A stretch of DNA of 64,000 bases from Streptomyces sp. SAI-127 (lineage in GTDB: Bacteria; Actinomycetota; Actinomycetes; Streptomycetales; Streptomycetaceae), in contig NZ_JARXYJ010000001.1 of the NCBI RefSeq assembly GCF_029894425.1, forward strand, positions 7,398,501-7,462,500. Reading direction: 5' to 3'. Positions within the stretch are counted from its first letter, which is position 1; each line of letters opens with the position of its first letter. This document shows, in pieces, positions 55,874 to 64,000 of this stretch. Under the pieces are notes generated by a model that ran no database searches, was not told the DNA's origin, and saw only the letters and a list, made by a program, of their open reading frames with translations. The position numbers were made by a program, and so were the translations under genes.

Positions 55874-57172
55874 TCACACCTGGGCCGCGGCTCTCTGGTC
55901 CCGCACCTGTGCCGCGTGCTTGTCCGTGCGTGCGTCGTAGGTCATCAGTTTCGGCAGGCACAGGGCCAGCAGGCCCACGGCGCCCGCGCACAGCACCCCG
56001 CCCGACCAGACGGACGTCCGTACGCCCCACCACGCGGCGAAACCGCCGCTGCGGACCTGGCCGAGGGTCGGCCCCACCGAGTACGACAGCAGTTCGATCC
56101 CGGCGAGCCGGCCGCGCAGCTCGTCCGGGATCGTCTGGTTCCACATGATCCCCCGGAAGATCCCGCTGACCATGTCGCATCCTCCGGCCACGGTGAGGAA
56201 CAACAGCACCAGCCAGACGTTGCTCATGATCCCGGCCGCCGCGATGGCCAAACCCCACAGGGCCGCCGAGAGGACCACCATCCGCCCGTGCCGGTGGATC
56301 CGCGCGGTCCAGCCACTGACCAGGCTCACCAGCAGCGCGCCGAGCGGGACGCTCGCGTACATCAGGCCCAGCGACCAGTCCGCGTCCAGCTCGTCCGCGA
56401 GGAACGGCAGCAGGGCCAGCGGCATCGCCAGGAACATCGCGGCGAGGTCGACGGCGTAGGTGCCGAGGAGTTCCTTGCGCCCCCACGCGTACCGCGCGCC
56501 CTCCGCGATGGCCTTCAGCGACGGCTTGGCCGCCTCGTGGGAGGCGGGGGAGGCCGCGATCCGTACGACGAGGACGACGGACACGGCGAAGGTCAGCAGG
56601 TCCGCGCCGTATGCCCAGCCGAGGCCCGCATAGGCCACCACCACGCCCGCCAGCGCCGGGCCCGCGACCCCGCCGACCGTCCAGCGGAAGGAGTTCAGCG
56701 AGGCCGCCGCCGGGAGGTGGTCGTGGGCCACGATCCGGGGCCAGAGGGAGTCGAGCGCGGGGCGCTGCACCGAGACCAGGGCGGAGGACAGCGCGGCGAC
56801 GACGTACAGCGGCCAGACGGCGGGGTGCGGGAGCAGGGCGTTGAGCAGCAGGGCCACGCTCAGCAGGCCCTGCCCGGCCTCGGTCCACACGATCAGCTTC
56901 CGCTTGTCCCACGCGTCCGCGAGCGCCCCGCCGTACAGCCCGAAGACGAGGAGCGGGATCAGCTCCACGGCCCCGATCGCGCCCACCGCCGCGGCCGAAC
57001 CGGTCAGGTCCTTCAGCTGCACCGGCAGCGCCACGAAGGTCAGGAAGCTGCCGAAGTTCGAGATCAGCCCCGCGTACCACAGCCGCCGGAAGTCCCGGGA
57101 GGCCCGCCAGGGGGCGAGGTCGGGGAGCATGGCGCGAAGGCCGGAGGGGGGTTCGGGGGCGTCGTCGGTCAC
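55874..57172 (-). CDS. EntS-like MFS exporter
   Basis: A 432-residue, 12-TM MFS_3 transporter (FRRLWYAGLISNFGSFLTFV, then VALPVQLKDLTGSAAAVGAI, PALDSLWPRIVAHDHLPAAA). The family exports siderophores, drugs or metals. Its last base abuts the stop of the preceding small gene. The mention of siderophore export is an inference from the family and the iron genes nearby. Confidence 0.9.
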   Translation of the reverse strand: MTDDAPEPPSGLRAMLPDLAPWRASRDFRRLWYAGLISNFGSFLTFVALPVQLKDLTGSAAAVGAIGAVELIPLLVFGLYGGALADAWDKRKLIVWTEAGQGLLSVALLLNALLPHPAVWPLYVVAALSSALVSVQRPALDSLWPRIVAHDHLPAAASLNSFRWTVGGVAGPALAGVVVAYAGLGWAYGADLLTFAVSVVLVVRIAASPASHEAAKPSLKAIAEGARYAWGRKELLGTYAVDLAAMFLAMPLALLPFLADELDADWSLGLMYASVPLGALLVSLVSGWTARIHRHGRMVVLSAALWGLAIAAAGIMSNVWLVLLFLTVAGGCDMVSGIFRGIMWNQTIPDELRGRLAGIELLSYSVGPTLGQVRSGGFAAWWGVRTSVWSGGVLCAGAVGLLALCLPKLMTYDARTDKHAAQVRDQRAAAQV

Positions 57173-57223
57173 GACCGGTCATGGTCGGGGCGGGCCTGCC
57201 GGTCCGGCAACTGTTTTTCGCGG

Positions 57224-57826
57224 CTACCAGCGGGCCGGAGGCGGCGCGGTCAGCAGGTCGGCCAGTCTCGACAGCCGGTCCCGGAACCGCCGCCGGCCCC
57301 TGGGAGTGGGGACGGCGTTCTCTCCCGCCGCCGCGCTCACCAGGTGCTGCACGGTGTCCAGGTCCAGGTCCGTGCCCTCCGGTACGGCCAGCGACTCGTG
57401 GGCCATCGCGGCGAGTTCACCCTCACCGGGGCCGAGGGAGAGGATCGTCGCGCCGGCCCGTCGGGCGTCGTTCACGTGCTCCAGAAGCGGGGCGCCCGGC
57501 CGGTCCGGGGAGACCACCAGCAGGGTCTCGCCACGCCGGGCCGCCGCGAGCCGGCCCGGGCCGACCGACAGGTGCGCGGGGTCGGTGGGGCGCGCGTCGT
57601 GGCGTACGAGAGTGGGGGCCAGCTCCGGTGTGCCCGACCAGGCGGCCTCGTCGACCAGGTGGGCCGCCAGGTGCCACGGTTCGTACTCGGGCGTGCCGAC
57701 CAGGAGCAGCCCGCCGCCGTGCGAGACCACCGATCCCCGCAGTACGCCCGCGAAGCGTCGCGTGGCCCCCAACCACTCGGTCCCGGCGAGCACTTCGCGC
57801 AGCAGCGCGACCCGTACGGCGTCCAT
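57224..57826 (-). CDS. Protein of unknown function with SIS-like features
   Basis: A 200-residue protein (MDAVRVALLREVLAGTEWLG, AARRGETLLVVSPDRPGAPL, EHVNDARRAGATILSLGPGE) has an alternating beta-alpha pattern resembling phosphosugar-isomerase (SIS) domains, including a small-residue-rich ATILSLG strand. It ends in a basic RGRRRFRDRLSRL tail. No catalytic residue can be assigned. The 310 bases beyond it to 58137 hold no gene I can support. Confidence 0.6.
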   Translation of the reverse strand: MDAVRVALLREVLAGTEWLGATRRFAGVLRGSVVSHGGGLLLVGTPEYEPWHLAAHLVDEAAWSGTPELAPTLVRHDARPTDPAHLSVGPGRLAAARRGETLLVVSPDRPGAPLLEHVNDARRAGATILSLGPGEGELAAMAHESLAVPEGTDLDLDTVQHLVSAAAGENAVPTPRGRRRFRDRLSRLADLLTAPPPARW

Positions 57827-58137
57827 GGGGCCGCATCCTGCCGCAAGCGGTCGTCCGTGACCGGTGGTTCACTCCGGATTCGCCCGAACCGGGCAGGAAG
57901 CCACCGAGGACGACAGCCCGCCGACGCCGGCACGCACCGCCTTCGGCCTGCCGCCGCCTGCTCCGAGCCGGTCCGGATCGGGGGATCTGACCTGGCCCGG
58001 GTCGACGCCTCGCCCGTCGGGCGCCGCTACGAAGCCGGGGACCGCGGCCCCGGTGAGCGGATCACCGTCGGGCGGGTGCCCGTGACGCGGCTCACCCGAC
58101 CGGCCGGGGCGCGCGGGGCGGACGTAAAGTCGGGCCC

Positions 58138-58845
58138 ATGACCTCTACCGACAGTGCTGCACAGAAGGCTCCCGCCAAGGACCCCTGGGACCTTCCCGAC
58201 GTCTCCGGACTCGTCGTCGGCGTGCTCGGCGGGACCGGGCCGCAGGGCAAGGGCCTCGCCTACCGGCTCGCCCGCGCCGGGCAGAAGGTGATCATCGGCT
58301 CCCGGGCCGCCGACCGCGCACAGGCCGCCGCCGACGAGCTCGGGCACGGTGTCGAGGGCGCCGACAACGCCGAGACCGCGCGCCGCAGCGACATCGTGAT
58401 CGTCGCCGTGCCGTGGGAGGGCCACGGCAAGACGCTGGAGTCGCTGCGCGAGGAACTCGTCGGCAAGCTCGTCGTCGACTGCGTCAACCCGCTCGGCTTC
58501 GACAAGAAGGGCGCCTACGCGCTGAAGCCGGAGGAGGGCAGCGCCGCGGAACAGGCGGCGGCCCTGCTCCCGGACTCGCGGGTCACCGCCGCCTTCCACC
58601 ACCTGTCGGCCGTGCTGCTCCAGGACCCGGAGGTCGAGGAGATCGACACCGACGTCATGGTGCTCGGCGAGGAGCGGGCCGACGTGGAGATCGTGCAGGC
58701 GCTGGCCGGCCGTATCCCCGGGATGCGCGGCATCTTCTCGGGTCGGCTGCGCAACGCCCACCAGGTGGAGTCGCTGGTCGCCAACCTGATCTCGGTCAAC
58801 CGGCGGTACAAGGCGCACGCGGGGCTGCGGGTCACGGACGTGTGA
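58138..58845 (+). CDS. F420-dependent NADP reductase (NPDG/Fno)
   Basis: A 235-residue Rossmann enzyme has SGLVVGVLGGTGPQGKGLAY (NADP site), VIIGSRAADRAQAAADEL, IVIVAVPWEGHGKTLESLRE, VVDCVNPLGFDKKGAYAL and RNAHQVESLVANLISVNRRY. It transfers hydride between F420H2 and NADP+. The upstream region has no obvious operon partner. Confidence 0.92.
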   Translation: MTSTDSAAQKAPAKDPWDLPDVSGLVVGVLGGTGPQGKGLAYRLARAGQKVIIGSRAADRAQAAADELGHGVEGADNAETARRSDIVIVAVPWEGHGKTLESLREELVGKLVVDCVNPLGFDKKGAYALKPEEGSAAEQAAALLPDSRVTAAFHHLSAVLLQDPEVEEIDTDVMVLGEERADVEIVQALAGRIPGMRGIFSGRLRNAHQVESLVANLISVNRRYKAHAGLRVTDV

Positions 58846-58899
58846 GCCGATGGGGGACACTGGTCGGCGTAGCACAGCAGTGTCCCCCCGACAGGAGCC

Positions 58900-59085
58900 A
58901 TGGAAATGCCCCGCCTCGCCCTCTACGCCCTCGCCGTCTGCCTGCTCGCCGTCGCGGCGGCGGTCGTCTCCTTCACACAGGGCAGCTGGCTGGGGATCGT
59001 GTGGGTGCTGCTGGCGGGGCTCTCGTCCAACATGTGCTGGTACTACGTCAAGCGCGGCAAGACGGACTCCTACCAGAAGCGGTAG
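58900..59085 (+). CDS. Small two-helix membrane protein
   Basis: A 61-residue protein (MEMPRLALYALAVCLLAVAA, then AVVSFTQGSWLGIVWVLLAG, then LSSNMCWYYVKRGKTDSYQK) has two hydrophobic helices and a basic tail. ACAGGAGCC precedes the ATG. Its 3' end overlaps the convergent site-2 protease gene by 16 bases. Confidence 0.75.
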   Translation: MEMPRLALYALAVCLLAVAAAVVSFTQGSWLGIVWVLLAGLSSNMCWYYVKRGKTDSYQKR

Positions 59086-59837
59086 AGGCTCCAGCCGATC
59101 GACGCCTCCGCTTCGCTGACCCCGAGTCCGTTCAGGACCGCGTGCACCAGGTCGAAGAACACGCTGTTGACCTGCGGCACCCACAGCAGCGCGAACACGA
59201 ACAGCAGGCCGAACGGGGCGAAGGGCTCGATCTGGCGCTTGACGCTGTGCGAGAGCCAGGGCTCGATGACGCCGTAGCCGTCCAGGCCCGGGACGGGCAG
59301 GAAGTTCAGGATCGCGGCGGAGACCTGGAGCAGGGCGAGGAAGGCCAGCGCGAAGCGGAACTCCAGCGGTACGCCGTCGAGGGCGTCCAGCCAGAACGGG
59401 GCCGTGCAGGCGATCGCGAACAGGACGTTCGTGAGGGGGCCCGCCGCGGAGATCAGGCTGTGCCGCCAGCGGCCGCGGATCCTGTCGCGTTCGATGAACA
59501 CCGCGCCGCCGGGCAGGCCGATGCCGCCCATGATCAGGAAGAGGACGGGGAGCACGATGCTGAGCAGGGCATGGGTATAGGCGAGAGGGTTGAGGGTCAG
59601 GTAGCCCTTCGCCCCTATTGAGATATCGCCACTGTGCAGGGCGGTGCGGGCATGCGCGTACTCGTGCAGACAGAGGGACACGATCCAGGCGCCGGTCACG
59701 AACAGGAAGACGGCGATGTCCGTCCGCTCGGCGAATCCGGTCCAGGTGGCCCAGCCCGTCACCGCCGTCACGGCGACGATCCCGATGAAGACGGGGCTGA
59801 TCCGCCGGTCGCTGTGGCGGGTGGTGGCGGTGGTCAT
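59070..59837 (-). CDS. Site-2 protease-like (M50) membrane protein
   Basis: A 255-residue protein with six or so membrane helices, HEYAHA (H-E-x-x-H near residue 64) and NFLPVPGLDGYGVI (the second metal Asp). These are the marks of M50 intramembrane proteases. There is no PDZ or CBS domain. The substrate is unknown; regulated cleavage of a membrane anti-sigma factor is a family precedent only. Confidence 0.88.
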   Translation of the reverse strand: MTTATTRHSDRRISPVFIGIVAVTAVTGWATWTGFAERTDIAVFLFVTGAWIVSLCLHEYAHARTALHSGDISIGAKGYLTLNPLAYTHALLSIVLPVLFLIMGGIGLPGGAVFIERDRIRGRWRHSLISAAGPLTNVLFAIACTAPFWLDALDGVPLEFRFALAFLALLQVSAAILNFLPVPGLDGYGVIEPWLSHSVKRQIEPFAPFGLLFVFALLWVPQVNSVFFDLVHAVLNGLGVSEAEASIGWSLYRFW

Positions 59838-59942
59838 GGGGCTCCCTGGACTGGACCTGCGCGCGGTGGGACGGCCCGACGGTACCGGGCACAGGTGAAA
59901 ACGTCTTGGGGTGGGGCGGAGGTTCCGTGGAAGGGTGGGGAC

Positions 59943-60566
59943 ATGGGGCTGTGGCACGTGTTCTACGCGGACTGGCAGATCGAGTGCTGCGGTACGCCGT
60001 TCTCGGTGGGGGAGGAAGTGCGCTGGCCGCTGCTGTTCCATGCCGCCGACGACGTCCTCGGGGGCGGCTGGCAGGACCAGCTCACCGAGCTCGCCGGCCC
60101 GGTGGAACAGGGCGCCGAGCGGGTGCTGCGGGACAGGAACGGCCTGGTCGTCGGGGTCGGGGAGAGCGTTGCGGCACCGGGCGGCTCGGCCCGGTTCGTC
60201 GGGCTGGTCACGGTCGAGGCGCACGGGGGCCGGCTGCCCGAGGTCCGCGGCCGGGTGCGGTGCGTGCAGGTCGTGACACAGGAGTACGGCGAGACGGAGC
60301 CGGGTTCGAGGACCTGGGAGCCGGTGCCGGGGCGCCGGTCGCTGCGGTCGGTGGACGCGAGCCCGAAGTGGTTCGCCGGCGGCGGGGGCGCGCGGTCCGA
60401 GGCGGGGCTCGTGGTCACCCTGGAGGTCCCGGACACGGACTCGGTGCTGTCGCACACCGTCCGCAGCGTCCGGGGCATCCCGCCCGGCTCGCCGCCCGGT
60501 ACGGAGACCGAGAGCCTGCCGGCCGACGAGCTCGCCGAGCTGCTGGCGGGGCTGAGCGGGGCGTGA
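59943..60566 (+). CDS. Conserved actinobacterial protein (DUF6578-like)
   Basis: A 207-residue protein begins MGLWHVFYADWQIECCGTPF, then SVGEEVRWPLLFHAADD, with a Cys pair near 15. The Gly-rich middle and the tail SLPADELAELLAGLSGA follow. I recall similar proteins as DUF6578 but cannot confirm it. Its 3' end is duplicated downstream. Confidence 0.65.
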   Translation: MGLWHVFYADWQIECCGTPFSVGEEVRWPLLFHAADDVLGGGWQDQLTELAGPVEQGAERVLRDRNGLVVGVGESVAAPGGSARFVGLVTVEAHGGRLPEVRGRVRCVQVVTQEYGETEPGSRTWEPVPGRRSLRSVDASPKWFAGGGGARSEAGLVVTLEVPDTDSVLSHTVRSVRGIPPGSPPGTETESLPADELAELLAGLSGA

Positions 60567-60793
60567 GTCCGCTGTGCTGGCGGCCCGGGCCGCGCTCACG
60601 GCGACTGCCCGGACCCGGCCCGTCCATCCGAGGGCGACCGGCCCGTCACCCCGCCGAGGGAGACCGAGGGCCTGCCGGCCGACGAGCTCGCCGAGTTGCT
60701 GGCGGGGCTGAGCAGGGCGTGAGTCCGCTGTGCTGGCGGCCCGGGCCGCGCTCACGGCGACTGCCCGGGGCCGGCCCGTCCGTCCGAGGGCGT
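60504..60793 (+). repeat. 156-bp tandem duplication of a gene's 3' end
   Basis: GAGACCGAG-CCTGCCGGCCG begins at 60504 and again at 60660. Both copies run through GACGAGCTCGCCGAG, CTGGCGGGGCTGAGC, a TGA stop, and TCCGCTGTGCTGGCGGCCCG to CCGAGGGCG (60637 and 60793). The second copy is outside any gene. Confidence 0.92.
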
Positions 60794-60861
60794 ACGCCCC
60801 GTCAACACCCCGCGAGCGGAACCCCGTGACCGGCCCCGACCACACCGGAGACAATGGAACC

Positions 60862-63800
60862 GTGCGCTATCGCATCCTCGGCACCACCCAGGCACTCCGT
60901 CCCGACGGTACGTCCGTCCCGGTCGGTGGCACGCGGCTGCGCGCGCTGCTGACCGTGCTCGCTCTGCGGCCCGGCCGTACCGTCCCCGTGAGCCACCTCG
61001 TGGACGAGGTGTGGGGTGACGACCCGCCGGCCGACGCCACCGGCGCGCTGCAGGCGCTGGTCGGGCGGCTCAGGCGCGCGCTCGGGGCGGACGCGGTCGC
61101 CTCGGTGGAGGGCGGCTACCGGCTGACGGCGGGCCCGGACGACATCGACCTGCACCGTTTCGAGCGGCTCGCCGGTGACGGTATGCGGGCGCTGGCCGAC
61201 GGTGACCCCGCGAAGGCGGCCGTGGTCCTGGACGACGCCCTCGCGCTGTGGCGGGGTCCGGCCCTGGCCGATCTGCCCGACCGTACGGCCGAGGCGGCGC
61301 GCGCGGAGGCCCGCCGGCTGGACGCCCTGCGCGCCCGCCACACCGCCGCGCTCGCCCTCGGCCACGCCGATCAGTCCCTCCCCGAACTGACCGCACTCTG
61401 CGACACCCACCCCCTCGACGAACCCCTCCAGTCCCTGCGTCTGCGCGCCCTGCGCGACACGGGCCGCACGGCGGAGGCACTGGCCGCCTACGAGTCCGTA
61501 CGACAGCTCCTCGCGGACCAGCTGGGAGCGGACCCGGGGGCCGAACTGCGGGCGCTGCACGGTGAGTTGCTGCGGCCGGAACCGTCAGCTGCGGGCGGAC
61601 AGGGCGAAAAGGGCGGACAGCACGGCCAGGTGTCCGGCGCCGACCCCGCTCGTCCGGCCGCAGCCCCCACCCCGCCCTCCGGCAACCTCCGCGCCCGTCT
61701 CACCTCCTTCGTCGGCCGGGAAGCCGACATCGATGCCATCCGCGAGGACCTCGCGGCCGCGCGGCTCGTCACGCTGCTCGGGCCGGGCGGGGCCGGGAAG
61801 ACGCGGCTCTCGCAGGAGGCCGCCGAGGCCGTGGGGGACGTGGTGCGGGACGGGGTGTGGCTGGCCGAACTCGCGCCGGTCGACGACCCGGACGCGGTGC
61901 CCGAGGCCGTGCTCACCGCCGTCGGTGCCCGCGAGACCGTGCTGTACGGCGCCGGTGCCGAGGCGATGCGTGCCGCCGGGAGCGAGCGGCTCGACGACCC
62001 CGTCGAGCGGCTCGCCGAGCACTGCGGCCGACGCAGCATGCTGCTGATCCTCGACAACTGCGAGCACGTGGTCGACGCGGCCGCCCGTCTGGCGGAGACG
62101 CTCCTGGAGCGCTGCCCCGGACTGACCGTCCTGGCCACCAGCCGTGAACCCCTCGGCGTGCCGGGGGAGTTGCTGCGGCCCGTGGAGCCGCTGCCCGAGC
62201 CGGTCGCGCTGCGGCTGCTCGCCGACCGGGGGGCCGCGGCCCGGCCCGGATTCCGGGTCGACGGCGACGAGGGGACCGCGGCGGCCTGCGCGGAGATCTG
62301 CCGGCGCCTCGACGGGCTGCCCCTCGGTATCGAGCTCGCCGCCGCCCGGCTACGGATGCTGACCCCACGTCAGATCGCCGACCGGCTCGACGACCGCTTC
62401 CGGCTGCTCACCTCCGGCAGTCGTACCGTGCTGCCCCGCCAGCAGACCCTGCGGGCCGTCGTCGACTGGTCGTGGGACCTGCTCGACGGCGAGGAACGGG
62501 ACGTCCTGCGGCGGCTTTCGGTGTTCGCCGGCGGCTGTGACCTGGCCGCCGCCGAGGCCGTGTGCGGGCCCGCCGCACTGGACGCGCTCGGCTCGCTCGT
62601 CGACAAGTCCCTTGTGGTGGCTGCTCCTTCGGGGGACGGCGAGATGCGCTACCGGCTCCTGGAGACCGTCGCCGAATACGCCGGCGAGCGCCTCGACGAG
62701 ACGGACGGCTCGCGCGCCGACGCCGAGCGCGCGCATCTGGCGTACTACCGCGAACTCGCGCGCACCACCGACCCGTTGCTGCGCGGCCCCCGCCAACTCA
62801 CCGCCATCGAGCGCCTGGAGCGCGAGTACGAGAACCTCCGCACCGCCCTGCGCCGGGCCGTCGCCGACCGCGACGAGCAGGAGGGGCTGTGCCTGGTGCT
62901 GTCGCTGGCCTGGTACTGGCAGATGCGTGACCTGCGCATCGAGGCCCGCAACTGGTCCCGCGACGTCCAGGGCCTCGGCCCCGACCCCTTCACCGAGCCG
63001 GTCCGCCCCGCCGCGCCGGTGTGGGAGCGCTGCACGGACACCCCGCCGCCGTGGACCGGCGAGGTGCTGGAAGAGGCCCGGCGCGGCGCGCACCTCGTCC
63101 ATCTCGCCTGCATGGACACCGAGTTGGACGCCTGGCAGAACCAGCACGCGCAGGCGAAACTGCGGGCCATCGCCAGCACCTACGAGCCCGGCATGGCACA
63201 GACCTGCCGGATGCCGGGCTCCCTGTGGTTCTTCGCCATCATGCTCACCGGGGACATGGAGCGGCTGCGGAAGGTCATCCAGGCGACCGTCGACACCTGC
63301 CGGGCCACCCCGGGCTACGAGTGGGAGCTCGCCGCGGCCCTCCAGTGGCGGGCCAACCTGCTCGCCAACCGCTCCGACTGGGCCGGCGACGCCATCCAGG
63401 ACGCCGAGGAGGCGCTGGAGATCTACGAGCGGATCGGCGACCTGTGGGGCACCGCCGAGGCGCTCTCCGCACGCGCCGAAGCACATGAGCGCAAGGGCGA
63501 ATGGCACGCGGCCGCGGCCGACTACGAGCGGGCGATCGAGCGGGCCGAACAACTCGGCGCCCGCGCCCAGAAGTCCGTGCTCAACGCCCGACTGGGCAGC
63601 ACGCTGCTGGAGACGGGGGAGGCCGAGCGCGGCGAACTCCTGCTGCATGAGGTGATCGCCGACCAGGAAGGCGCCCGCAACGAGGCGATGCCCGCCGCCC
63701 GGATGTTCCTCGCCGGCCGGCTCGGCCTGACCGGCCGCATTCCCGAGGCGCGCGAACAACTCCAGCTGCTGCGCCAGCAGTTCGGCATCGCTCACTTCGT

Positions 63801-64000
63801 CATCTTCGACGCCTTCATCCTCGGCTCGGAGGCCTGGCTGGAGGCCGTGGACGGCTGCTACGACAAGTGTCTGACCCTGACCCGCCGGGCGCTGGAGAAG
63901 TCCGAGGATCCGCTGGCCCTGACCATCGCCCCGCACATGCGCACCATGTACCTGCACACCGCCGGGCTCGCCCTCGCCGGGGCCGACGGCGGCGACCGCG
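60862..64000 (+). CDS. AfsR-type SARP-NB-ARC-TPR transcriptional regulator (C-terminus beyond window)
   Basis: At least 1046 residues from GTG 60862 to the right edge with no stop. A SARP DNA-binding domain (about 1-90: YRILGTTQALRPDGTSVPVG, LLTVLALRPGRTVPVSHLVD) is followed by BTAD (about 91-235: DDIDLHRFERLAGDGMRAL, AYESVRQLLADQLGADPGAE). An NB-ARC ATPase comes next (Walker A LLGPGGAGKTRL near 310, Walker B SMLLILDNCEHV, GLPLGIELAAARLRML). TPR-like helices run from about 640. It resembles AfsR/large SARP regulators that integrate signals for secondary metabolism. It is 33 kb from the PKS cluster edge, so any link to it is only a guess. Confidence 0.9.
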   Translation, partial: MRYRILGTTQALRPDGTSVPVGGTRLRALLTVLALRPGRTVPVSHLVDEVWGDDPPADATGALQALVGRLRRALGADAVASVEGGYRLTAGPDDIDLHRFERLAGDGMRALADGDPAKAAVVLDDALALWRGPALADLPDRTAEAARAEARRLDALRARHTAALALGHADQSLPELTALCDTHPLDEPLQSLRLRALRDTGRTAEALAAYESVRQLLADQLGADPGAELRALHGELLRPEPSAAGGQGEKGGQHGQVSGADPARPAAAPTPPSGNLRARLTSFVGREADIDAIREDLAAARLVTLLGPGGAGKTRLSQEAAEAVGDVVRDGVWLAELAPVDDPDAVPEAVLTAVGARETVLYGAGAEAMRAAGSERLDDPVERLAEHCGRRSMLLILDNCEHVVDAAARLAETLLERCPGLTVLATSREPLGVPGELLRPVEPLPEPVALRLLADRGAAARPGFRVDGDEGTAAACAEICRRLDGLPLGIELAAARLRMLTPRQIADRLDDRFRLLTSGSRTVLPRQQTLRAVVDWSWDLLDGEERDVLRRLSVFAGGCDLAAAEAVCGPAALDALGSLVDKSLVVAAPSGDGEMRYRLLETVAEYAGERLDETDGSRADAERAHLAYYRELARTTDPLLRGPRQLTAIERLEREYENLRTALRRAVADRDEQEGLCLVLSLAWYWQMRDLRIEARNWSRDVQGLGPDPFTEPVRPAAPVWERCTDTPPPWTGEVLEEARRGAHLVHLACMDTELDAWQNQHAQAKLRAIASTYEPGMAQTCRMPGSLWFFAIMLTGDMERLRKVIQATVDTCRATPGYEWELAAALQWRANLLANRSDWAGDAIQDAEEALEIYERIGDLWGTAEALSARAEAHERKGEWHAAAADYERAIERAEQLGARAQKSVLNARLGSTLLETGEAERGELLLHEVIADQEGARNEAMPAARMFLAGRLGLTGRIPEAREQLQLLRQQFGIAHFVIFDAFILGSEAWLEAVDGCYDKCLTLTRRALEKSEDPLALTIAPHMRTMYLHTAGLALAGADGGDR

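Noticed and set aside
57181..58141. Plus-strand frames in 57181-58141
   Set aside because: Pro/Arg/Gly-rich shadows of the minus-strand SIS-like gene and of the gene-free gap before the F420 reductase.

Overview
The window is high-GC actinobacterial DNA and almost certainly comes from a Streptomyces chromosome. The evidence is strong third-position GC bias, GTG starts and 4-base stop/start overlaps, SARP regulators, an actinorhodin-like type II polyketide synthase (PKS), iron boxes of the DmdR/IdeR type, and a family of GC-rich hairpin repeats that I know from Streptomyces intergenic DNA.

Left edge (1-7008). A very large secreted DNRLRE/RHS (YD-repeat) protein is read on the minus strand from 5060 off the left edge. 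It is followed by about 1.9 kb with no intact gene. That stretch holds debris: an ATG-AGT-CAG-CAG start broken by TAG, a fragment resembling a sugar-binding protein, and the frameshifted C-terminal half of an IS5-family transposase. The debris abuts the biosynthetic cluster.

Type II PKS cluster (7009-27617). A small SARP activator is followed by a cation/proton antiporter, an acyl-CoA carboxylase beta subunit with THREE head-to-tail epsilon-subunit genes (the third internally deleted), an ActIV-like metallo-beta-lactamase-fold cyclase, a fused double ABM monooxygenase, a flavin-dependent halogenase, a flavin reductase and an acyl-CoA-dehydrogenase-like hydroxylase with an Ala/Pro repeat tail. 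Next come a divergent C9 ketoreductase, an NTF2-like protein, KS-alpha, KS-beta/CLF, ACP, a two-domain aromatase/cyclase, an adenylate-forming ligase and an Ayg1/FrsA-like alpha/beta hydrolase. A MarR repressor, an EmrB-like exporter and a receiver-like orphan close the cluster. The CLF carries Phe110/Thr113/Phe117, the same trio as the actinorhodin CLF gate. The KR, aromatase and MBL cyclase set is also actinorhodin-like. The predicted scaffold is therefore a C9-reduced octaketide (anthraquinone or naphthoquinone type) that is oxidised and halogenated. No pyran-forming ActVI-type reductase is present, and I do not recognise the product.

Middle (28163-47307). A CdaR/PucR-type regulator diverges from a four-gene operon for amino-acid-type ABC uptake plus a DadA-like FAD oxidoreductase. 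A convergent M24 'pita-bread' hydrolase that has lost three of five metal ligands follows, so the block could be a creatine-like or N-modified amino-acid catabolic cassette. After this come housekeeping and accessory genes: MazG-like, DoxX, aldo/keto reductase, a MacB-like ABC pair behind 21-bp tandem repeats, SDR, PhoD, Gfo/Idh/MocA, a Bcr-type MFS, a frameshifted beta-lactamase-family hydrolase, Rsm22 and a DUF6243-like small protein.

Right part (47414-64000). This holds a TetR regulator, a primase/polymerase-like protein, and the iron-regulated efeO-efeB-efeU-lipoprotein operon. It continues with a PhzF-like protein, a heme oxygenase behind a second iron box, methionine aminopeptidase, an MFS exporter, an F420-NADP reductase, a site-2 protease-like M50 protein, a conserved protein whose 3' end is tandemly duplicated, and finally an AfsR-type SARP-NB-ARC-TPR regulator that runs off the right edge. 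No tRNA, rRNA or CRISPR array was seen.
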